A stretch of DNA of 64,000 bases from JAOAGA01 sp964540515. Lineage in GTDB: Bacteria > CALINM01. Positions 1-8,521 of the stretch are shown piece after piece (within the stretch, counting starts at the first letter, position 1; each line of letters begins with the position of its first letter). The notes beneath the pieces are model-generated. The model was not told the DNA's origin. It saw only the letters and a program-made list of their open reading frames with translations, and searched no databases. A program made the position numbers and the translations under genes. The stretch lies in NCBI GenBank assembly GCA_964540515.1, contig CAZIMS010000007.1, positions 62,001 through 126,000 on the forward strand, in the 5' to 3' direction.

Positions 1-1
1 T

Positions 2-40
2 AGAATGTCAGCTCTCTCAATGGGGATACAGGACATATGA
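2..40 (+). CDS. C-terminal tail of an upstream gene (partial)
   Basis: An open frame runs from the window edge to a TGA at 38-40 and reads RMSALSMGIQDI before the stop. It overlaps the aroE ATG at 37 in another frame, the tight coupling seen throughout this strand. Only 12 residues are visible, so the product cannot be named, and chance openness cannot be excluded. Confidence 0.3.
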   Translation, partial: RMSALSMGIQDI

Positions 41-891
41 TAAGGAGCTACAAAAAACTACTTGCTATAGCAGGAAACCCTGTAAATCATAGCTTATCTC
101 CTCTTTTTCAAAATTATATGTTAAATAGGTTGGGGTTAGACTATATATATATACCCTTTCAAGTTGAGATTGGACATTTTAGGCATTTTTTTAAAGGTAT
201 ACAACGGATAGAAAATTTTGTGGGACTCAATGTGACAATACCTTTTAAGGAAGATGCCTATAAATGTTGTGACAAGCTAAGTGATATTTCACAGGAAATT
301 GGAGCTGTAAACACTATTCATTTTAAAGATAAAGTAAGTTATGGTTATAATACCGATATTTGGGGTGTATTAAACGTTATAAAATATGTCCTTAATATAG
401 AAAGTTTGGAAGAAAAAAATGTTGTAATATTAGGAGCCGGAGGGGGGGCAAGGTCAGCAATTTATGCAATAAATAAGTTATTAGGCAGGAAGATATTTGT
501 GGTATGCAGAGACAAAAAAAGAAGGGATTCCTTAGACAACTGGGCAAAAGAAAAATTACTTTTAAACTTAAATTTTATAGAATGGGGAGAGCTTAATAAT
601 ATACTTAAAGCTAATGATATACATTTAATAATTAATGCAACTCCATTAGGATTTAATGAAGAAAAACTGCCTATTGATTTTCGTTATATAAGAGATTATT
701 GCAAAATATTTGATATGGTCTATACTATGAATGAGACTCCTTTTGTTAATGAGGCAAAGCTAAATAATATTCAAGCTGTAGATGGTATATATATGCTTTT
801 GTATCAAGGCATTGAAAGTTTTAATTTGTGGACTGGTAACTCCTTTGACATAAATGAAGTTTTAGAATATCTTAAGGGCAAGAAATTATGA
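37..891 (+). CDS. aroE: Shikimate dehydrogenase
   Basis: Reduces 3-dehydroshikimate to shikimate with NADPH in the cytoplasmic shikimate pathway. The 284-residue protein has the usual family length. The N-terminal substrate domain carries NPVNHSLSP (residues 14-22) and NVTIPFKE, whose Lys71 is the expected catalytic lysine; NTD at 105-107 gives the partner Asp107. The NADP-binding fold shows the glycine-rich GAGGGARS at 133-140, and the C-terminal substrate helix has the typical MLLYQG. A GGGG/AGGA stretch at 22-33 precedes the ATG. It ends in a 4-base ATGA overlap with the response regulator that follows. Other aromatic pathway genes lie 57 kb away at 57331-61398. Confidence 0.95.
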   Translation: MIRSYKKLLAIAGNPVNHSLSPLFQNYMLNRLGLDYIYIPFQVEIGHFRHFFKGIQRIENFVGLNVTIPFKEDAYKCCDKLSDISQEIGAVNTIHFKDKVSYGYNTDIWGVLNVIKYVLNIESLEEKNVVILGAGGGARSAIYAINKLLGRKIFVVCRDKKRRDSLDNWAKEKLLLNLNFIEWGELNNILKANDIHLIINATPLGFNEEKLPIDFRYIRDYCKIFDMVYTMNETPFVNEAKLNNIQAVDGIYMLLYQGIESFNLWTGNSFDINEVLEYLKGKKL

Positions 892-1808
892 GCGGAAGAG
901 TGCTAATTATAGATGATGATGATGAATTTTTAACAATGATTAAACTACTCCTCTCCCTTAATAACTTTGAGGTTGATACAGCAAATAGCGGGATGGAAGG
1001 TCTAAGTAAAATTGAAAACTCAAATTACGATATCGTCCTCTTAGATGTTATGATGCCTCATATGTCAGGATTTGAAGTGCTTAAAAAGATAAGAAGAAAT
1101 GAGAAGCTTATAGATTTGCCCATCATAATGTTAACAGCAAAAAGTGAGAAGGAGGATGTATTACAAGGCATCAGTATAGGAGCCAACGATTATATAACAA
1201 AACCCTTCGAGACAGAGATACTGATAGCGAAAATGAAGGGATTTATAAAGATTAAGGAGCTTCAAGAAGAGATAAAACAAAAAAATATTATTTTAGAAAC
1301 TCTTGCCATTACAGATGGACTTACTGGTGCTTATAACCATAGATATTTCTATAAAAGATTAAAAGAAGAGTTCGATAGAGCCAAAAGATATGGAACTCCT
1401 TTGTCTGTGATAATGATTGATATAGATTTTTTTAAAAAAATCAATGATGTTTATGGTCATTTAGTGGGCGACGCGGTACTTATTGATCTATCCAAATTAT
1501 TAAAGCAAAATATAAGAAAACACGATATCTTTGCTAGATATGGCGGAGAGGAGTTTGCTATAATTTTACCTCATACTAGTTTTGAGGGAGCCAATAAGGA
1601 AGCAGAAAGGCTTAGAAGGGCTGTGGAGAATCACAAATTTAATCATATTAATACTGAGGGTGAAATTACTATAAGTTTAGGCTTTGCTACTTACCCCGAT
1701 ATTGATGTTGATAAACCTGAGGATCTTGTTAAATTAGCCGATTCTGCTCTTTACGAAGCTAAAAACAGTGGAAGAAATAATGTTAAATTTTATGGTAAAA
1801 TTAGCTAA
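888..1808 (+). CDS. Response regulator with GGDEF domain (diguanylate cyclase)
   Basis: A two-domain signalling protein predicted to make cyclic di-GMP when phosphorylated. The receiver domain (about 4-120) has the acidic pocket DDDD at 9-12, phospho-acceptor Asp53 (LLDVMMP), Thr83 and Lys105 (TKPF). A helical linker leads to a GGDEF domain starting at DGLTGAYNHR. The active-site signature is GGEEF at 219-223, and the inhibitory I-site RxxD is present as RKHD at 210-213, so product feedback is expected. It overlaps aroE by 4 bases and is followed 22 bases later by another receiver protein, which may belong to the same signalling chain. No partner kinase with an obvious catalytic site lies next to it. 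Confidence 0.92.
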   Translation: MSGRVLIIDDDDEFLTMIKLLLSLNNFEVDTANSGMEGLSKIENSNYDIVLLDVMMPHMSGFEVLKKIRRNEKLIDLPIIMLTAKSEKEDVLQGISIGANDYITKPFETEILIAKMKGFIKIKELQEEIKQKNIILETLAITDGLTGAYNHRYFYKRLKEEFDRAKRYGTPLSVIMIDIDFFKKINDVYGHLVGDAVLIDLSKLLKQNIRKHDIFARYGGEEFAIILPHTSFEGANKEAERLRRAVENHKFNHINTEGEITISLGFATYPDIDVDKPEDLVKLADSALYEAKNSGRNNVKFYGKIS

Positions 1809-1830
1809 AATAATATAGTAGGGTGGAAGC

Positions 1831-3834
1831 TTGAAAAAATGTCTCATTGCAGATAATAATGAGTTTTACCTTGAGTTTTTCTCTGATATCCTAGTTAGTT
1901 ACGGATATTATGTTGATAAGGCCTGTGATGGTTTAATTGCATTGAATTATGCAAGGGAGAAAAAATACGACCTTTTTATATTTGATTATATAATGCCAAA
2001 AATCGATGGGATTAGATTAGCAAAATATATAAAATCGATCCCCCACTACTCAAACACTCCAATAATCTTAATAACAGCTGCTGCCTTAGAAAGTATTAAG
2101 ATAGAAGATATGGAAAGTTATGCCGATGTCTTTGTGGCAAAGGGCCCCTTTGAAAAGATGAAAGAAATCTTCAACGAGTTAATACCAGATATCGAAAGAT
2201 TGGCAATAAATAAAGAAAAGAAGATACTGGGACTGGCAGATATATATCCTCGTCAGATAGTAAAGGAGCTTTTAAGAACAGAACTCAACCATGCTGCCAT
2301 ATTTAAAAACCTCATTGAAGGTATTCTCCAGATAGATGAAGAGGGTAAGATTCTTTTTGTTAATGATTCATTTTGCCAGAACTTAAAATACTCGGAAGAG
2401 CACATAATAGGAAAGAATATTAATGAAATATTTAACCACAATGATTATCCCTATATCAACAATATATTAGAAAGCTTAAAAACTGAAAAGAAACCATTAA
2501 AGGACTCAACCGTTATAACTTACGGCAATAAAACCTTTCATGTATCCCTTTATAATCTTATTAACGAAGCTAACACCTACTCTGGAGCCTTCTTAATCTT
2601 ACAAGACGTTACTGAGATAAGGAATAAGATTAATGAGGTTACTGCCATTTTTAATATTACACAGGCTTTTTTAAGCAATCTCCCCTATAGTAAGGTTTTA
2701 GAGTATGTTATTTATGAACTTAGAAGACTTATAAAGGCTATAGATATTACTCTAATTTTATCTTGTGAAGGGATGTTCAAAGGAGAAGTGATACAGAACA
2801 AAGATAAAAAATTGGCTGGTAATGAGTCAAGAAAGATAGATTACTGGGTAGATAAGATAATTAACTGGAAAAAGTCAGGTTTAATCACCGTAAAAAACGT
2901 GAATAAACTTAACAAGCTCAAATTTGAAGATCTCTCAACTCTATGGCAACCTCTTGTTTTTCAAAAAAATTTTTTGGGAACACTTTTAGGTTTTAAGCAA
3001 TTAGGTGGTGATTTTGATGAAGAAGAGGTAAGGTTTTTTGAAGCCGTCGGTAATCAGATAGCCGTTTATTTATCCAATATTGAGTTCTTACATAAACAGA
3101 GTCAGCCAGAAGAAACAGAACTTAAAAAACTCTCTCAGACAGTTGATGATGATATTTTTATAAAAACTCTTTATTTAAAATGGGAAGAAAGGCAAAAGAA
3201 AAAAATAGTCCAAAAAATTTGTGAAAATCTATCAAACAATCTATCCCTCTTAGATGGTTATATAGATTATTTAGGAAAAAATTCTAATTTTGATACTGTT
3301 GAAGAGAAAAAATGTTATGAAAAAATTATCTATGTTGAAAATAGGTTAAAATTATTAAGAGACGACTTTTGCATAGTAAATAGAATTAGCGGTAATGAAG
3401 ATGAAACAAATATCAAAATTTTTGAAGTAGGAGAAATATTTAAGAAGCTTAAAGAGAGCCTCCCAAATAATATTATAATAATCAAAGATGAAATTCCTTC
3501 TTTTCAAAAATGGGGTGATTTTGATAAAATAGTTTTCATCTTAAAAAAGACTTTAGAAGAGCTCGTTGCAATAGGAGCTTCTTCTTTTGATGTTGAAACA
3601 AATAGATTAGATAATGGCCTTGAGATAAATATTATCTGTACATTTGATAAATTTAGTAACTCACTAAAAAATACTATTGATCTTTTTAGAAATGAAAAGT
3701 GGAATGACTATGACGATACGCTTTATTACTTATTTTATAACCTAAAAACATTATTAAATTTTTTAAGTAGCCAATTTGATATCAAACAAAATGGTGATAA
3801 CCTTGAGATAAAAATTATTTTTCAAACATATTGA
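1831..3834 (+). CDS. Receiver-PAS-GAF protein with degenerate kinase-like C-terminus
   Basis: A 667-residue signalling protein. The start is a TTG at 1831 preceded by GGGTGG (1821-1826); no ATG fits the receiver N-terminus. The receiver (1-125) keeps Asp8, phospho-acceptor Asp52 (IFDYIMP), Thr82 and Lys104, although the second acidic pocket residue is Asn9. A PAS domain follows (about 155-265, from ILQIDEEGKILFVNDSF to LQDVTEIR), then a GAF-like region (about 270-415). The last 240 residues have the helical and alpha/beta layout of a histidine kinase core, but I see no conserved phospho-His box and no N, G1 or G2 ATP-binding boxes. It is therefore probably a phosphorylation-controlled scaffold or a very divergent kinase. 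It sits directly behind the receiver-GGDEF gene. Confidence 0.75.
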   Translation: MKKCLIADNNEFYLEFFSDILVSYGYYVDKACDGLIALNYAREKKYDLFIFDYIMPKIDGIRLAKYIKSIPHYSNTPIILITAAALESIKIEDMESYADVFVAKGPFEKMKEIFNELIPDIERLAINKEKKILGLADIYPRQIVKELLRTELNHAAIFKNLIEGILQIDEEGKILFVNDSFCQNLKYSEEHIIGKNINEIFNHNDYPYINNILESLKTEKKPLKDSTVITYGNKTFHVSLYNLINEANTYSGAFLILQDVTEIRNKINEVTAIFNITQAFLSNLPYSKVLEYVIYELRRLIKAIDITLILSCEGMFKGEVIQNKDKKLAGNESRKIDYWVDKIINWKKSGLITVKNVNKLNKLKFEDLSTLWQPLVFQKNFLGTLLGFKQLGGDFDEEEVRFFEAVGNQIAVYLSNIEFLHKQSQPEETELKKLSQTVDDDIFIKTLYLKWEERQKKKIVQKICENLSNNLSLLDGYIDYLGKNSNFDTVEEKKCYEKIIYVENRLKLLRDDFCIVNRISGNEDETNIKIFEVGEIFKKLKESLPNNIIIIKDEIPSFQKWGDFDKIVFILKKTLEELVAIGASSFDVETNRLDNGLEINIICTFDKFSNSLKNTIDLFRNEKWNDYDDTLYYLFYNLKTLLNFLSSQFDIKQNGDNLEIKIIFQTY

Positions 3835-3846
3835 GAAGGAGAAAAT

Positions 3847-4125
3847 ATGAAGAAATCCGATGTTATAGCTGAGCTTTCAAGAGAACTTAATTTAAGTCAA
3901 AAAAAAGCAACGGAAGTTGTTGATTTTATCTTTGAAAAGATGAAAGAGGCAATAGAGAACAACAATAGAATAGAGATAAGAGGTTTTGGCACTTTCTATG
4001 TGAAGAGTTATAAGCCTCGCAAAGGTAGAAATCCCAAAACAGGCGAGATTGTCTCTGTCCCTCCAAAGAGACTTCCCTTTTTCAAAATGGGGAAAGAACT
4101 TAAAAAATCCCTCATAAAAGAATAA
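3847..4125 (+). CDS. HU/IHF family DNA-binding protein
   Basis: A 92-residue histone-like protein that bends DNA as a dimer. The family signature is clear: the helical N-terminus (KKSDVIAELS), GFGTF at the start of the beta arm, and RKGRNPKTGE in the DNA-embracing arm, followed by a C-terminal PFFKMGKELK helix. The 92-residue length and RIEIRGFGTF are closer to IHF subunits than to short HU, so HU and IHF-like roles cannot be separated here. It lies 12 bases after the receiver-PAS gene behind a GAGAAGGAG ribosome site (3832-3842) and 13 bases before korD. Confidence 0.93.
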   Translation: MKKSDVIAELSRELNLSQKKATEVVDFIFEKMKEAIENNNRIEIRGFGTFYVKSYKPRKGRNPKTGEIVSVPPKRLPFFKMGKELKKSLIKE

Positions 4126-4138
4126 GTAAGGATTTTTT

Positions 4139-4363
4139 ATGAAAAACAAAAGTGAAAAACTTACAATTCATAAGGAGAGGTGTAAGGGCTGTCAGATTTG
4201 TGTTATCTATTGCCCTAAGAAGGTTTTATCGATAGGTGAAAAATTAAATAAGCTGGGATATAGGTATGTTATTCTTAATAAAGAAGATGGTTGTACCGCC
4301 TGTGGCATCTGTGCTGAGATGTGTCCTGATATAGTAATTGAGGTATGGAGGGAAAATGAATAA
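4139..4363 (+). CDS. korD: 2-oxoglutarate:ferredoxin oxidoreductase, ferredoxin-like delta subunit
   Basis: A 74-residue protein with two complete 4Fe-4S cluster motifs: CKGCQICVIYCPK near residue 15 and CTACGICAEMCPD near residue 52. In KorDABC enzymes this small subunit passes electrons from the TPP centre to free ferredoxin. It is the first gene of a korD-korA-korB-korC cluster, and its last codons overlap the korA start by 8 bases. The length and order match the four-subunit type. The substrate could in principle be another 2-oxoacid, but the alpha subunit and gene order favour 2-oxoglutarate. Confidence 0.9.
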   Translation: MKNKSEKLTIHKERCKGCQICVIYCPKKVLSIGEKLNKLGYRYVILNKEDGCTACGICAEMCPDIVIEVWRENE

Positions 4364-5408
4364 AATCTTTACAAGAGGTTCAGACGCCCTTGCTATGGCT
4401 GCTATAGATAGTGGCTTAAAATTTTACGCAGGATATCCTATAACACCTCAAAACGATATACCCGAATATTTATCCCATGAGCTACCAAAAGTTGGTGGAG
4501 TTTTTCTACAGGCAGAAAGCGAGGTAGCCTCAATCAATATGCTATTAGGAGCAAGCTCTTGCGGTTTTAGAGTTATGACCTCCTCTTCAAGTCCTGGAAT
4601 ATCTCTTATGCAAGAGGGTATTTCTTACTTAGCTGGCTCAGAGTTACCTGCGGTTATAGTTAATGTTTCTCGTTGGGGACCTGGACTTGGTGGTATTGGA
4701 GCCTCACAGGGAGATTATCATCAAGCAACAAAAGGTGGTGGACATGGTGATTACTTTGCGCCTGTTTTTGCTCCCTATTCTGTTCAGGAGATGTACGACT
4801 TAACAGTTAAGGCCTTTGATGTAGCCGATAAATATAGGACACCAACCCTAATTTTAGCAGATGTAATGGTTAGTCTGATGAGAGAAACCTTAGTTAGACA
4901 TCATACAAAAAATCATGCTCAACCTGATAAACCCTGGACTTTTAAAGAAAAAATGGAATCAAACCAAAAAATTATTAAATCTCTGTATTTGAAAGGTAAC
5001 GAGTTAGAGATACACAACTGGAAGCTCTATAAAAAATTTGAGGAGATGAAAAAGCATGAAGTAATGTACGATAGTTACTTCTGTGATGACGCCGATATAA
5101 TAATTGTTGCCTTCGGTATGGTGGCAAGAGTAGCAAGAACCACTATAGAGTTAGCCCGTGAACAAGGATTAAAATTGGGGTTATTTAGACCAATAAGCCT
5201 TGTACCTTATCCAGAAGATGAGCTTTTTTCTCTTACAAAAACTTGTAAAAACTTTTTTGTTATAGAGATGAACACAGGACAGATGCTTTATGACGTAATG
5301 AGGATTCTTGGTAAGGATGTAAATATCAAATTTTATGGAAAACCAAGCAGTTATGTGCCAAACCCAGAAGATTTGTTAAATAAAACCAAGGAGCTTTTTA
5401 ATCTATGA
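4356..5408 (+). CDS. korA: 2-oxoglutarate:ferredoxin oxidoreductase, alpha subunit
   Basis: Alpha subunit of the enzyme that interconverts 2-oxoglutarate plus CoA with succinyl-CoA, CO2 and reduced ferredoxin. It contains the pyrimidine-binding domain of the TPP fold, with GYPITPQNDIPEYL from residue 26 and SSPGISLMQEG further on, and the C-terminal transketolase-like domain. I place the start at the ATG at 4356, which has GGAGGG at 4347-4352, rather than the in-frame TTG at 4338, which has no ribosome site and would add six residues absent from the family core. The 350-residue length is typical. It overlaps korB by 4 bases (ATGA). Confidence 0.93.
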   Translation: MNKIFTRGSDALAMAAIDSGLKFYAGYPITPQNDIPEYLSHELPKVGGVFLQAESEVASINMLLGASSCGFRVMTSSSSPGISLMQEGISYLAGSELPAVIVNVSRWGPGLGGIGASQGDYHQATKGGGHGDYFAPVFAPYSVQEMYDLTVKAFDVADKYRTPTLILADVMVSLMRETLVRHHTKNHAQPDKPWTFKEKMESNQKIIKSLYLKGNELEIHNWKLYKKFEEMKKHEVMYDSYFCDDADIIIVAFGMVARVARTTIELAREQGLKLGLFRPISLVPYPEDELFSLTKTCKNFFVIEMNTGQMLYDVMRILGKDVNIKFYGKPSSYVPNPEDLLNKTKELFNL

Positions 5409-6157
5409 AAACTGTATATAAAAAACCAGAGGTTATTAAAAACCCCTCTTTTCACTTCTGCCCTGGCTGTCATCATGGCAATGTCCACAAACTTGTAGCA
5501 GAGGCAATAGATGCTTTAAACATTAAAAAGACAGCCCTTGCTGTTATAGGTGTTGGCTGTGGTGTCTTTCTATATGACTATTTAGATATTGATTCTTTAG
5601 AAGCACCACACGGAAGAGCATTAGCGGTAGCAACAGGTGTAAAAAGGGTTAGACCAGAGAGAGTGGTTTTTACTTATCAAGGAGATGGTGATTTGGCCTC
5701 CATAGGTATGGCTGAATCAGTCCATGCAGCCAATAGAGGTGAAAATGTTACAGTAATATTTGTAAATAATACCATTTATGGAATGACAGGTGGGCAAATG
5801 GCACCAACAACTTTGTTGGGTCAAATTACAACTACCTCTCCCTATGGAAGAGAGTTTCACAGGGACGGCTATCCTATAAGAATGGCTGAAATGGTTGCTA
5901 CTTTAGAAGGAGTTGCCTTGTCAGCAAGAGTTTCTGTTTGTGCACCTAAACATCTCTATGAGGCAAAAAAAATTATTAAGAAGGCCTTTGAAATGCAGTT
6001 AGATAATATGGGATTTACATTTGTTGAGATACTATCATCCTGTCCTACTAACTGGAATATGAACTCAATTGATGCATTAAATAGAGTTAAAAATGAAATG
6101 ATACCATTTTTCCCCCTAGGGGTATTTAAAGAAAGGAAGATGCCCGATGTCCTCTAA
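5405..6157 (+). CDS. korB: 2-oxoglutarate:ferredoxin oxidoreductase, beta subunit
   Basis: TPP-binding catalytic subunit of the Kor complex. It shows FCPGCHHG at residues 18-25 and the diphosphate/Mg binding motif GDGD (93-96) followed about 25 residues later by NNTIYGMTGGQ (121-131), the classical GDG...NN pattern. Single cysteines at 19, 22 and 52 fit a cluster-binding subunit. The 250 residues are the usual length for KorB in four-subunit enzymes. It overlaps korA at its start by 4 bases and korC at its end by 11 bases, which implies translational coupling. Confidence 0.94.
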   Translation: MKTVYKKPEVIKNPSFHFCPGCHHGNVHKLVAEAIDALNIKKTALAVIGVGCGVFLYDYLDIDSLEAPHGRALAVATGVKRVRPERVVFTYQGDGDLASIGMAESVHAANRGENVTVIFVNNTIYGMTGGQMAPTTLLGQITTTSPYGREFHRDGYPIRMAEMVATLEGVALSARVSVCAPKHLYEAKKIIKKAFEMQLDNMGFTFVEILSSCPTNWNMNSIDALNRVKNEMIPFFPLGVFKERKMPDVL

Positions 6158-6716
6158 AAATAAGTTTTACAAAGACCTTGTATTTTCTGGCTTTGGTGGT
6201 CAGGGAATACTTATAGCTGGCAACCTATTATGTTATGCAGCTCTGTTAGAAGATAGAGAAGTAACCTTTTTTCCTTCCTACGGAGTTGAGATGAGGGGTG
6301 GTGCTGCGAACTGCTATATTGTTATATCTAATAGACAAATTGGTTCACCTATACCTTCTCATCCTGAGATAGGCATGATAATGAGCCTCCCTGCGTTAAA
6401 AAGATTTGAAAATGTTATAAAAAGTGGTGGAACCCTATTTATTAACTCTGACATAATCTCTCCTGAAGAGGTAGAGAGAGAAGATGTGAAAAAGCTTTTT
6501 ATTAACGCAAATAGTATATCAAAGGAAGTAGCAGGGAGTGATCGATTAGCAAATATGGTAATGTTAGGCTATTTATCAAAACAATTTTCAATAGTTAAAA
6601 AAGAAAGCCTAATATCAGCAATTAAAGAGATCGTATCAGAAAAACATAAAAAAATGATACCTCTTAACGAGAAGGCAATTTTAGCAGGCTATAATTTTAA
6701 AGAAATTGGAGAATAA
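6147..6716 (+). CDS. korC: 2-oxoglutarate:ferredoxin oxidoreductase, gamma subunit
   Basis: Gamma subunit (CoA-binding domain) of the Kor complex, 189 residues. The N-terminal motif GFGGQG (15-20) and the later PSYGVEMRGGAANC are diagnostic of the gamma domain of 2-oxoacid:acceptor oxidoreductases. It overlaps the end of korB and completes the D-A-B-C order. With sucC and sucD at 12949-14997 the cell can move carbon between 2-oxoglutarate and succinate; the direction cannot be told from the sequence. Confidence 0.93.
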   Translation: MSSKNKFYKDLVFSGFGGQGILIAGNLLCYAALLEDREVTFFPSYGVEMRGGAANCYIVISNRQIGSPIPSHPEIGMIMSLPALKRFENVIKSGGTLFINSDIISPEEVEREDVKKLFINANSISKEVAGSDRLANMVMLGYLSKQFSIVKKESLISAIKEIVSEKHKKMIPLNEKAILAGYNFKEIGE

Positions 6717-6741
6717 TTAAACCATTAAAAAAGAGGCATCT

Positions 6742-7326
6742 ATGAAACGTGAAAATATAGTTAAAGTCGGCGAAAAAATAAAATCTTTAAGAGAACAAAA
6801 AAAGTTATCTCTGAAAGATCTATCGGAACGCACAGGCTATTCTGAATCAATCCTATCTCAGATTGAGAATCATCTTATCTCGCCTCCCTTAGGTGCGCTT
6901 CTTACCATAACAAAAGCCCTTGAAGTATCGGTTGGCAATCTATTAGGTGAAGAAAAAGAAGAGCCTTTTATTATAGATAGAAAAGGACAGGAAGTGCCTG
7001 TATCAAGAGTAGCCTCTAAAGAAGGTGTTAATTATGGATACATATATAAGTCTTTAGGTTTTGGAAAGAAAGATAGACATTTTGAGCCTTTTCTTATTAC
7101 ATTAGAGCCCTCTCCACTGAAACCACTGGGTCTTTCAAAACATCAAGGTGAGGAGTTTATATACGTATTAAACGGTGAGATGGAGGTTCAACTTAGAGAT
7201 TTTAAAGAGATACTAAAAGAAGGAGACTCTATATATTATGACTCTGAGATACCCCACAGAGTAAGTTGTGTTGGTGAAAAACCAACAACTATACTTGCTA
7301 TAATTTGGAACCCCACAAAAGAATAA
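6742..7326 (+). CDS. XRE-family regulator with C-terminal cupin domain
   Basis: A 194-residue transcription regulator. The helix-turn-helix domain occupies about residues 8-66 (IKSLREQKKLSLKDLSERTG, then SILSQIENH), and a small cupin domain lies at about 105-190, with HQGEEFIYVLNGEMEV and the second cupin motif GDSIYYDSEIPHRV. The cupin probably binds a small ligand or metal that controls DNA binding. It starts 25 bases after korC on the same strand, so it may sense a metabolite of the oxidoreductase or serve the following peptidase. The ligand is unknown. Confidence 0.85.
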   Translation: MKRENIVKVGEKIKSLREQKKLSLKDLSERTGYSESILSQIENHLISPPLGALLTITKALEVSVGNLLGEEKEEPFIIDRKGQEVPVSRVASKEGVNYGYIYKSLGFGKKDRHFEPFLITLEPSPLKPLGLSKHQGEEFIYVLNGEMEVQLRDFKEILKEGDSIYYDSEIPHRVSCVGEKPTTILAIIWNPTKE

Positions 7327-7336
7327 ACAAGTAATT

Positions 7337-8521
7337 ATGACTGTTCCTACCTCCGAGATAGAGGCAAGAATATCAAAACTAAAGGAATCCTTAAGAAAAT
7401 CAAAGATAAATGCAGCACTTTTAATTCAAAAAATAGATCTTTATTATTTTTCTGGTACTCTTCAGCAAGGAATACTTTATGTCCCTCAAGAAGATGAGCC
7501 CGTACTTTTTGTCAAAAGAGATTTTGAAAGGGCAAAAATAGAAAGTCCTTTAAAAAAAATTTTTGAAATTAAAAGCTTAAAAGATATTTCGGAAGCTATA
7601 AAAGATATATCAGAGTCTCCTAAAAAAATCGCCCTTGAGCTTGATATTCTTCCTGTTAGTTATTTTAATAAGATAAGAGAAATATTCCCTAATAGTGAAT
7701 TAATTGATTATTCTTACGATATAAGACTTATTAGAGCAATAAAAAGTCCTTGGGAGATTGAGAGAATAAAAAAGGCTGGCGAACTAATCACTGAGACTTT
7801 TGATGAGATAAAAAATGTTATTAAAGAAGGCTTGTCAGAACTCGATGTAGCTCATGAGTTAGAGTATCTGGCAAGAAAAAAGGGGCACACAGGAATCATA
7901 AGAACTCGTGCCTTTAATCAAGAGATGTTTTATGGGCATTGCCTTTCTGGAGAAAACTCATTGTTAATATCCTACGTAGATTCTCCTACAGCAGGTAAAG
8001 GACTGGGAAGCTTCTTCTCTCAGGGGGCTGGCACAAAAAAATTAAAAAAAGGTGAACCTTTAAGTATAGACTTTGTATTCACTTACGAAGGGTATTGTGT
8101 AGATATGACAAGAATATTTTTTCTCGGTAAACCTCCTAAAACCTATGTTGACATCTACTCCACTGCCCAAGAAATTCATAATAAAATTAGAGAATCAAGT
8201 TTTTCAGGCATAAAATGCTCTCAGATATATGAAATAACCCAAGAGATTGTAAATAAAAAAGAGCTCAATAAAATATTTATGGGACCTAATGGAAAAGGTG
8301 TTGGCTACATTGGACATGGTATCGGCTTAGAGCTTGATGAACTACCAATCATTTTAAAAAACTCCAAGGAAAGCATAGTTTACGGTATGGTTATAGCTAT
8401 AGAACCAAAATTTTTTATACCCCATTTGGGAGTTGCAGGATTAGAATCTACTTATTTAATGGAAAAAGAGGGGTTTTTATCCTTGACAACTTTCTCTGAA
8501 AATATTCAAATAATAATATGA
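7337..8521 (+). CDS. M24-family metallopeptidase (Xaa-Pro peptidase-like)
   Basis: A 394-residue cytosolic peptidase of the pita-bread fold. The N-terminal creatinase-like domain (1-135) is followed by the catalytic domain. All five metal ligands are in place: Asp245 (SIDFVF), Asp256 (CVDMTR), His327 (GHGIGLE), Glu356 (AIEPKFF) and Glu370 (GLESTYL). It probably removes residues N-terminal to proline, although creatinase-like roles exist in the family. It follows the XRE-cupin gene by 10 bases and overlaps the lytic transglycosylase by 4 bases. Confidence 0.85.
   Translation: MTVPTSEIEARISKLKESLRKSKINAALLIQKIDLYYFSGTLQQGILYVPQEDEPVLFVKRDFERAKIESPLKKIFEIKSLKDISEAIKDISESPKKIALELDILPVSYFNKIREIFPNSELIDYSYDIRLIRAIKSPWEIERIKKAGELITETFDEIKNVIKEGLSELDVAHELEYLARKKGHTGIIRTRAFNQEMFYGHCLSGENSLLISYVDSPTAGKGLGSFFSQGAGTKKLKKGEPLSIDFVFTYEGYCVDMTRIFFLGKPPKTYVDIYSTAQEIHNKIRESSFSGIKCSQIYEITQEIVNKKELNKIFMGPNGKGVGYIGHGIGLELDELPIILKNSKESIVYGMVIAIEPKFFIPHLGVAGLESTYLMEKEGFLSLTTFSENIQIII

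Noticed and set aside
4338..4355. korA start at TTG 4338
   Set aside because: No ribosome site at suitable spacing; the ATG at 4356 has GGAGGG and fits the family N-terminus.
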